A DNA stretch of 64,000 bases from Synanceia verrucosa. Taxonomy: Eukaryota > Chordata > Actinopteri > Perciformes > Synanceiidae. A model generated the notes under the pieces. It did not search any database. It saw only the letters and a program-made list of their open reading frames with translations, and was not told the DNA's origin. The translations under genes were made by a program, and so were the position numbers. Where the stretch lies: contig CM056562.1 of NCBI GenBank assembly GCA_029721515.1, positions 20,767,622 to 20,831,621 on the forward strand, in the 5' to 3' direction. This document shows, piece after piece, positions 62,101-64,000 of this stretch (position 1 is its first letter; every line of letters starts with the position of its first letter).

Positions 62101-63380
62101 ATTTATCACTCGTCCCACACTTACTAATCTAGGCTCAGTGACACGCAGGCAACACTCTGTCTGAAAATATAACTCAAAATGCTAATAATGCATCGAAAAT
62201 ACAATCAAGACAGCAGCCTTAACAATGGTGACTAGAAAGACTCATGGCTCATGCTCCACCCTTCCACCAAGTTTCATGAAAATTGGGTCAGTAGTTGCTT
62301 TTTTTTCCATAATCCTGTTGACAAAAGCATAACCTCTTTGGTGGAGGTAATAATAATAACATGACAAAATGATATTGTATAAATGTATCTCAGTTCCACA
62401 GAGTATAGGTATTTAATCAAATGTGTCCAAGCTTCCACACAGTGTATGGTGGGATCGCTCCAGCTGTGTGTGCACCTGAACAGGAAAAACAGGTTGACAT
62501 TATGACCTAGACAGGAAAATGGGTGGTTTGACAGTGCAGTGTGTACCATTAGACTGTATGTTAGCGTCAATGAGATAAAATGTGTTTTGTCAAGTATGTA
62601 TTCACTGGATTAGAAAAAATTATTAAATAATTAATGATAAATATTATTGTCACATATTCACATGTAGGCATGTGTGTTTTCTTTTTGGACGTTACATGTG
62701 AATTATCATACCTGGGGGTGGGTATTGTTATCTCGATACTTGAGTCACCATACGGTTAGGGCTGCAACTAACGATTATTTTAAAAATCAATTATTTTTTT
62801 CGATTAATTGATGAATCGGATAAAAAAAGAGGCATTTTTTAATTTCCATCCTCTTACTCAAAAGCAGGATATTATCTCAAACTGACAGTGCAGAAAAGTG
62901 CACATATCGACAGGTTGCCGCATGAACATCCCAGAGCTCTTAAAGTAATAAATTATGAATAATTTAAAAAAAAAAATCTGTCAAGATTACAGCTTGCCAT
63001 GTTGTACACAGGTTCCGCTCCATATGAACCACACTCTGCTCTTCTTCTGTGGTGTTTTACAGCAGTGTGCATCCGTCTACTCAACTCAGTGAGCTCCGTG
63101 ACGTAGCGGTAACTGACACGCTAATCACGCGACACAACGTATCGACAATGAAATTGTTTATATCAGAAGAAAAAGTATTGTGATATTTTCCCACCCCTAG
63201 TCATACCCCACATGTTCATTTCTCCTCTCTTCTCCTCAGGTCGGAGTGTATTAGCAGGCTGGGCTTGGGGTTTCGTCGCGGTGCTGGTGTGTTGGACATG
63301 GTGTTTGAGTCTCCGTTCCAGCTCTTCACCTGCGGCTATGATACCTTCATTCGACTGTGGGACCTCCGCCTCAGCCCACG
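34310..63380 (+). CDS. fbxw4: F-box and WD40 repeat protein 4, 5' part
   Basis: Seven coding exons with consistent phases: 34310-34494, 36127-36222, 37109-37294, 37569-37701, 37828-37913, 55157-55222 and 63240-63380. They give 297 codons plus two bases, against about 410 residues for the human protein, so roughly 110 residues lie beyond the window. Residues 5-48 are an F-box (LPEDVLYHILSYLDYKSLSR). WD40 blades follow: SGHKGDVCHF (135-144), SGHSQEVTCLDSKDGLIVTG with SRDRTARIW (174-202), SPLRIWD, and CGYDTFIRLWDLR near the end. The product is a predicted substrate adaptor of an SCF ubiquitin ligase (family inference). Start ATG has A at -3. Introns 5 and 6 are 17.2 and 8.0 kb and are probably part of the fgf8a regulatory landscape. 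No frameshift or premature stop is seen. Confidence 0.95.
34495..36126 (+). other. fbxw4: fbxw4 intron 1
   Basis: AT-rich 1.6-kb intron with GT-AG ends (GTAAGA and TTGCAG). No repeat terminus or extra exon recognised. Confidence 0.75.
36251..36928. mobile_element. MITE filling fbxw4 intron 2
   Basis: The left end CAGTCCCTCCAGGATTT (36251-36267) is matched in inverted form by AATTTCCTGGAGGGAATG (36911-36928). The element takes 678 of the 886 bp of intron 2. Ends of this kind resemble hAT-type MITEs, but no 8-bp duplication is visible. Confidence 0.55.
37914..41380 (+). other. fbxw4: fbxw4 intron 5, first part
   Basis: The start of the 17.2-kb intron. It is very AT-rich at 38030-38300, with repeated TTATAATGC-like units. 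One MITE lies at 39542-39991. GGGCTGTCGCGATCAATTTT near 40613 looks like a decayed hAT-type end. No exon. Confidence 0.6.
39542..39991 (+). mobile_element. MITE with perfect 16-bp terminal repeats, copy 2
   Basis: Starts CCCCTAATTTCCACTG and ends CAGTGGAAATTAGGGG, a perfect 16-bp inverted repeat. The interior aligns by eye with 23841-24220. It is 450 bp long, non-coding, and better preserved at its ends than copy 1. No clear target duplication was found. Confidence 0.8.
41400..41660. promoter_or_regulatory. Candidate intronic regulatory block
   Basis: A repeat-free patch in fbxw4 intron 5. It has CCACTGATTATCATC near 41498 and a GC-balanced core around 41545-41645. No exon-like frame. Inference only. 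Confidence 0.25.
43267..43287. promoter_or_regulatory. Nuclear-receptor motif: direct repeat plus perfect ERE
   Basis: AGGTCA at 43267 and AGGTCA at 43273 are followed by CTG and TGACCT at 43282-43287. The last two half-sites form a consensus oestrogen response element (AGGTCAnnnTGACCT). A similar 'AAAGGTCAAGGTCACTGTG' string is common in fish repeats as I remember, so it may be repeat-borne. Confidence 0.5.
43323..43430. repeat. Short element with 10-bp inverted ends
   Basis: TTCACACCAG (43323-43332) and CTGGTGTGAA (43421-43430) are exact inverted repeats 108 bp end to end. Class unknown. Confidence 0.4.
44170..44700. promoter_or_regulatory. Candidate intronic regulatory block
   Basis: Repeat-free, GC-balanced sequence in fbxw4 intron 5, bounded on the right by a CA array. 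It has GAATTCAATTAG near 44527 and TGACCTCCAGTATCAAAG near 44317. Open frames on both strands lack family resemblance and codon bias. Enhancer role is inference. Confidence 0.3.
44707..44746. repeat. (CA)n microsatellite
   Basis: CA array with one CC interruption. A second array lies at 44847-44872. Confidence 0.9.
44847..44872. repeat. (CA)n microsatellite
   Basis: About 13 CA units. Confidence 0.9.
45683..45895 (+). mobile_element. hAT-like MITE left end with AT-rich fill
   Basis: TAGAGGTGGGTATTAG followed by ACGATACGCGATACTGG is the same family as the element at 62713 (TGGGGGTGGGTATTG). A TATA-type array (45815-45890) replaces the rest. TTAGGGCTGTCAAAATTA near 45892 starts what looks like a second hAT-type fragment. 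Confidence 0.45.
45896..47890 (+). other. fbxw4: fbxw4 intron 5, later part
   Basis: AT-rich, with TTAGGGCTGAAGTTCATCC near 46164 (another possible hAT-type end). No exon. A tRNA box-A-like string near 47014 has no box B and is rejected. Confidence 0.5.
47898..47978. repeat. (GT)n array
   Basis: GT array broken by three TCT interruptions and one GG. Confidence 0.95.
48149..48190. repeat. (GT)n array
   Basis: Twenty-one GT units, second of three arrays within 525 bp. Confidence 0.95.
48320..48422. repeat. (GT)n array
   Basis: About 50 units with TCT and CG interruptions, third of three arrays. Confidence 0.95.
48430..48760. promoter_or_regulatory. Candidate intronic regulatory block
   Basis: Immediately after the GT arrays comes a repeat-free, GC-balanced 330-bp block. 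It includes AAGCATCATAACCCTTTG near 48480, a GC-rich middle (48545-48660) and GAGATAAATAATGAC near 48749. No coding frame of quality. Inference only. Confidence 0.35.
48761..50126 (+). other. fbxw4: fbxw4 intron 5, no feature
   Basis: AT-rich with a poly-T run at 49465-49481. Nothing recognised. Confidence 0.5.
50129..50157. repeat. (GT)n microsatellite
   Basis: About 14 units. Confidence 0.9.
50390..50780. promoter_or_regulatory. Candidate intronic regulatory block
   Basis: GC-balanced, repeat-free block in intron 5. The right part has GGGCCATAAATGAG (50695-50706), CTAATTACC (50719-50727) and CTGCTTAATGGGCCTGACAG (50750-50769), which includes a TGACAG MEIS-type site. No coding frame. Inference. 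Confidence 0.35.
50781..52270 (+). other. fbxw4: fbxw4 intron 5, no feature
   Basis: Begins C-rich (50795-50870) and becomes AT-rich. No repeat end or exon recognised. Confidence 0.5.
52271..52767 (-). mobile_element. TTAA-flanked MITE, copy 3
   Basis: Reverse orientation relative to copies 1 and 2. It starts TTAACTCTTTCAGTGCCATT and ends GGCACTCAATGAGTTAA, 497 bp long. TTAA lies at both edges. Non-coding. Confidence 0.8.
52768..53906 (+). other. fbxw4: fbxw4 intron 5, no feature
   Basis: Contains a C-rich stretch (52935-53130). No exon or repeat end recognised. Confidence 0.5.
53907..54626. mobile_element. MITE with TAAGGTCGMTTTCACAC ends
   Basis: TAAGGTCGATTTCACAC (53907-53923) is answered by GTGTGAAAGCGACCTTA (54610-54626), 16 of 17 bases in inverted repeat. 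The 720-bp interior repeats GGACCAAAC and GTGTGAAAGCTCA. The edge TAA/TTA would fit the 3-bp TWA duplication of PIF/Harbinger elements, but the two sides differ by one base. Non-coding. Confidence 0.65.
54627..55156 (+). other. fbxw4: fbxw4 intron 5, last part
   Basis: AT-rich, ending in the TCTGTCTACAG acceptor of exon 6. Nothing else seen. Confidence 0.6.
55223..56109 (+). other. fbxw4: fbxw4 intron 6, first part
   Basis: Begins with the GTAAGT donor. AT-rich, no repeat end or extra exon recognised. Confidence 0.55.
56110..56300. promoter_or_regulatory. Candidate intronic regulatory block
   Basis: Repeat-free block in fbxw4 intron 6 with GGGCCAATTAAAAC at 56258-56271, GCTGTAATTCCCAG near 56235 and GCATGGAGCGGTTCG near 56149. 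The open frame across it has no family resemblance. Inference. Confidence 0.3.
56301..58760 (+). other. fbxw4: fbxw4 intron 6, middle part
   Basis: Mostly AT-rich without recognised exons. The stretch from about 58240 to 58690 looks like an old repeat (ends CACTTTATACATG and TTTAAGTAAAGCGTTGTCA) but I cannot assign it. Confidence 0.45.
58761..60102 (+). other. fbxw4: fbxw4 intron 6, GC-balanced part
   Basis: Contains repeat-poor patches (58785-58950 and 59620-59780) that may be regulatory. Frames on both strands do not resemble known proteins. Confidence 0.4.
60103..60553 (-). mobile_element. TTAA-flanked MITE, copy 4
   Basis: Same orientation as copy 3. It starts TTAACTCCTTGAGTGCCATA and ends GGCACTCAATGAGTTAA, 451 bp long, with TTAA at both edges. 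It lacks the block equivalent to 52292-52350 of copy 3. Non-coding. Confidence 0.8.
60563..60640 (+). repeat. GGTTAGG-family repeat
   Basis: GGCAACAAAATGACTTGGTT followed by AGGTTTAGTAAAG and TTTTGATTAAAAGAAG, parallel to 2006-2080. It lies 10 bp after MITE copy 4. Confidence 0.5.
60641..61519 (+). other. fbxw4: fbxw4 intron 6, no feature
   Basis: A short (TTG)n run at 60797-60812. Nothing else recognised. Confidence 0.5.
61520..61990. promoter_or_regulatory. Candidate intronic regulatory block with CCAAT boxes
   Basis: GC-balanced, repeat-free block in fbxw4 intron 6. CCAATAAGG occurs twice, at 61683-61691 and 61715-61723, exactly 32 bp apart. A reverse CCAAT (ATTGG) lies at 61635-61639. 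Open frames across it are not protein-like. NF-Y or enhancer function is inference. Confidence 0.35.
61991..62704 (+). other. fbxw4: fbxw4 intron 6, no feature
   Basis: AT-rich, nothing recognised. Confidence 0.5.
62713..63199. mobile_element. hAT-type element with nested second element
   Basis: Left end TGGGGGTGGGTATTG and right end TTTTCCCACCCCTA form an inverted repeat. The flanks ATCATACC (62705-62712) and GTCATACC (63200-63207) are an 8-bp target duplication with one mismatch, the hallmark of hAT transposition. Inside, TAGGGCTGCAACTAACG at 62757 begins a second hAT-type fragment common in fish genomes. No transposase frame. The element stops 40 bp before fbxw4 exon 7. Confidence 0.75.
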
Positions 63381-64000
63381 GTAGGTAGTTAGTCCGACAG
63401 TCAGTGCTTCTTCAGGACATGTAGCATCTACAGATGTTTGCTACAGATAGTGACATCCAGGGTGTCCTGCAGCACCTTTCCCACAACGTGTTTGACACCA
63501 AAGCTAGCACTGAGGACACAAAAATGACAGTTGAATTACAAAAGGTAAAAAGCACATGAAAGTCAAATCAGTTGTGTTTTACTGAAAACAATGTTTCTAA
63601 AACCACAATGGAGTTAAGTAATTAGTTAAGTCTATGCACTGATCGGTGACTATGTTTACATGCACAGGATTTACCCTTTTGTGAAAAAGACAATAATCCT
63701 GCTAAGCTGTTCACATGGCTAATAAAAATGAATATTCCAGTTTACCTGCACAGCCTCCATCTTTCATTCCTTCAACCACCTTCCTGAAAATGTTGTCGAA
63801 CATATTTAAAAACCTTTCCAACTAGAAAAGTGTATTTTGGGGGCATGCATCTCTGCAAACTATTGGCTAGATGGTTGAGAGTCATTCTGAATGTGCTGCA
63901 TTCGTGTGCAAGGAAACATCCAAACCAAATATGCTGTTAACAAAGTACATGACCTGGATTCAAAATACTATGTCATATTTGGTTAAATACTAGTATGCAT
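63381..64000 (+). other. fbxw4: fbxw4 intron 7, start
   Basis: Follows the CACG/GTAGGT donor of exon 7. No further exon is visible before the window ends, so the gene continues to the right. Confidence 0.75.

Overview
The window is vertebrate nuclear DNA, almost certainly from a ray-finned fish. Two genes with split exons sit in about 64 kb of AT-rich DNA that is full of long (GT)n/(CA)n arrays, short inverted-repeat DNA transposon relics and LINE 3' tails. The exon sequences identify fgf8a, complete at 17925-22707 on the + strand with 5 coding exons and 213 codons, and fbxw4, whose 5' part with 7 coding exons runs from 34310 to 63380 on the + strand and continues past the right edge. The order and shared orientation (fgf8 then fbxw4) match the conserved vertebrate FGF8-FBXW4 linkage. 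The spiny-rayed (acanthomorph) flavour of the repeats is an impression from memory, not a measurement.

Layout: 1-17.1 kb is the fgf8a upstream region. It has no gene I can name, several repeats, a candidate regulatory block near 5.75-6.1 kb, one unexplained coding-like minus-strand frame near 7.3-7.5 kb, and a CTCF-like motif plus a homeodomain-rich block at 16.3-16.8 kb. From 17.1 to 23.4 kb lie the fgf8a promoter, a leader with upstream ORFs, the gene and its 3' UTR. The 23.4-34.0 kb intergenic part holds transposon relics, a decayed Ty3/Gypsy element (32.1-33.3 kb) and two candidate regulatory blocks (28.8-29.3 and 30.6-31.1 kb). From 34.0 kb to the end is fbxw4, whose introns 5 (17.2 kb) and 6 (8.0 kb) are very large compared with introns 1-4 (0.13-1.6 kb).

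How it fits together: Fgf8 is a secreted growth factor of embryonic signalling centres. Fbxw4 is a broadly expressed F-box/WD40 protein, a predicted SCF ubiquitin-ligase adaptor. In studied vertebrates Fgf8 enhancers lie inside Fbxw4 introns, so the two genes stay linked as target and bystander of one regulatory block. The bloated introns with repeat-poor islands between microsatellites and MITEs are what that model predicts, but conservation was not measured here.

I found no CRISPR array, operon, rRNA, convincing tRNA or evidently new biochemical system. The most unusual items are four copies of one TTAA-flanked MITE family, a hAT element with an 8-bp target duplication ending 40 bp before fbxw4 exon 7, a 15-bp-arm hairpin flanked by an 8-bp direct repeat, and a perfect 21-bp-arm inverted repeat in fgf8a intron 4.
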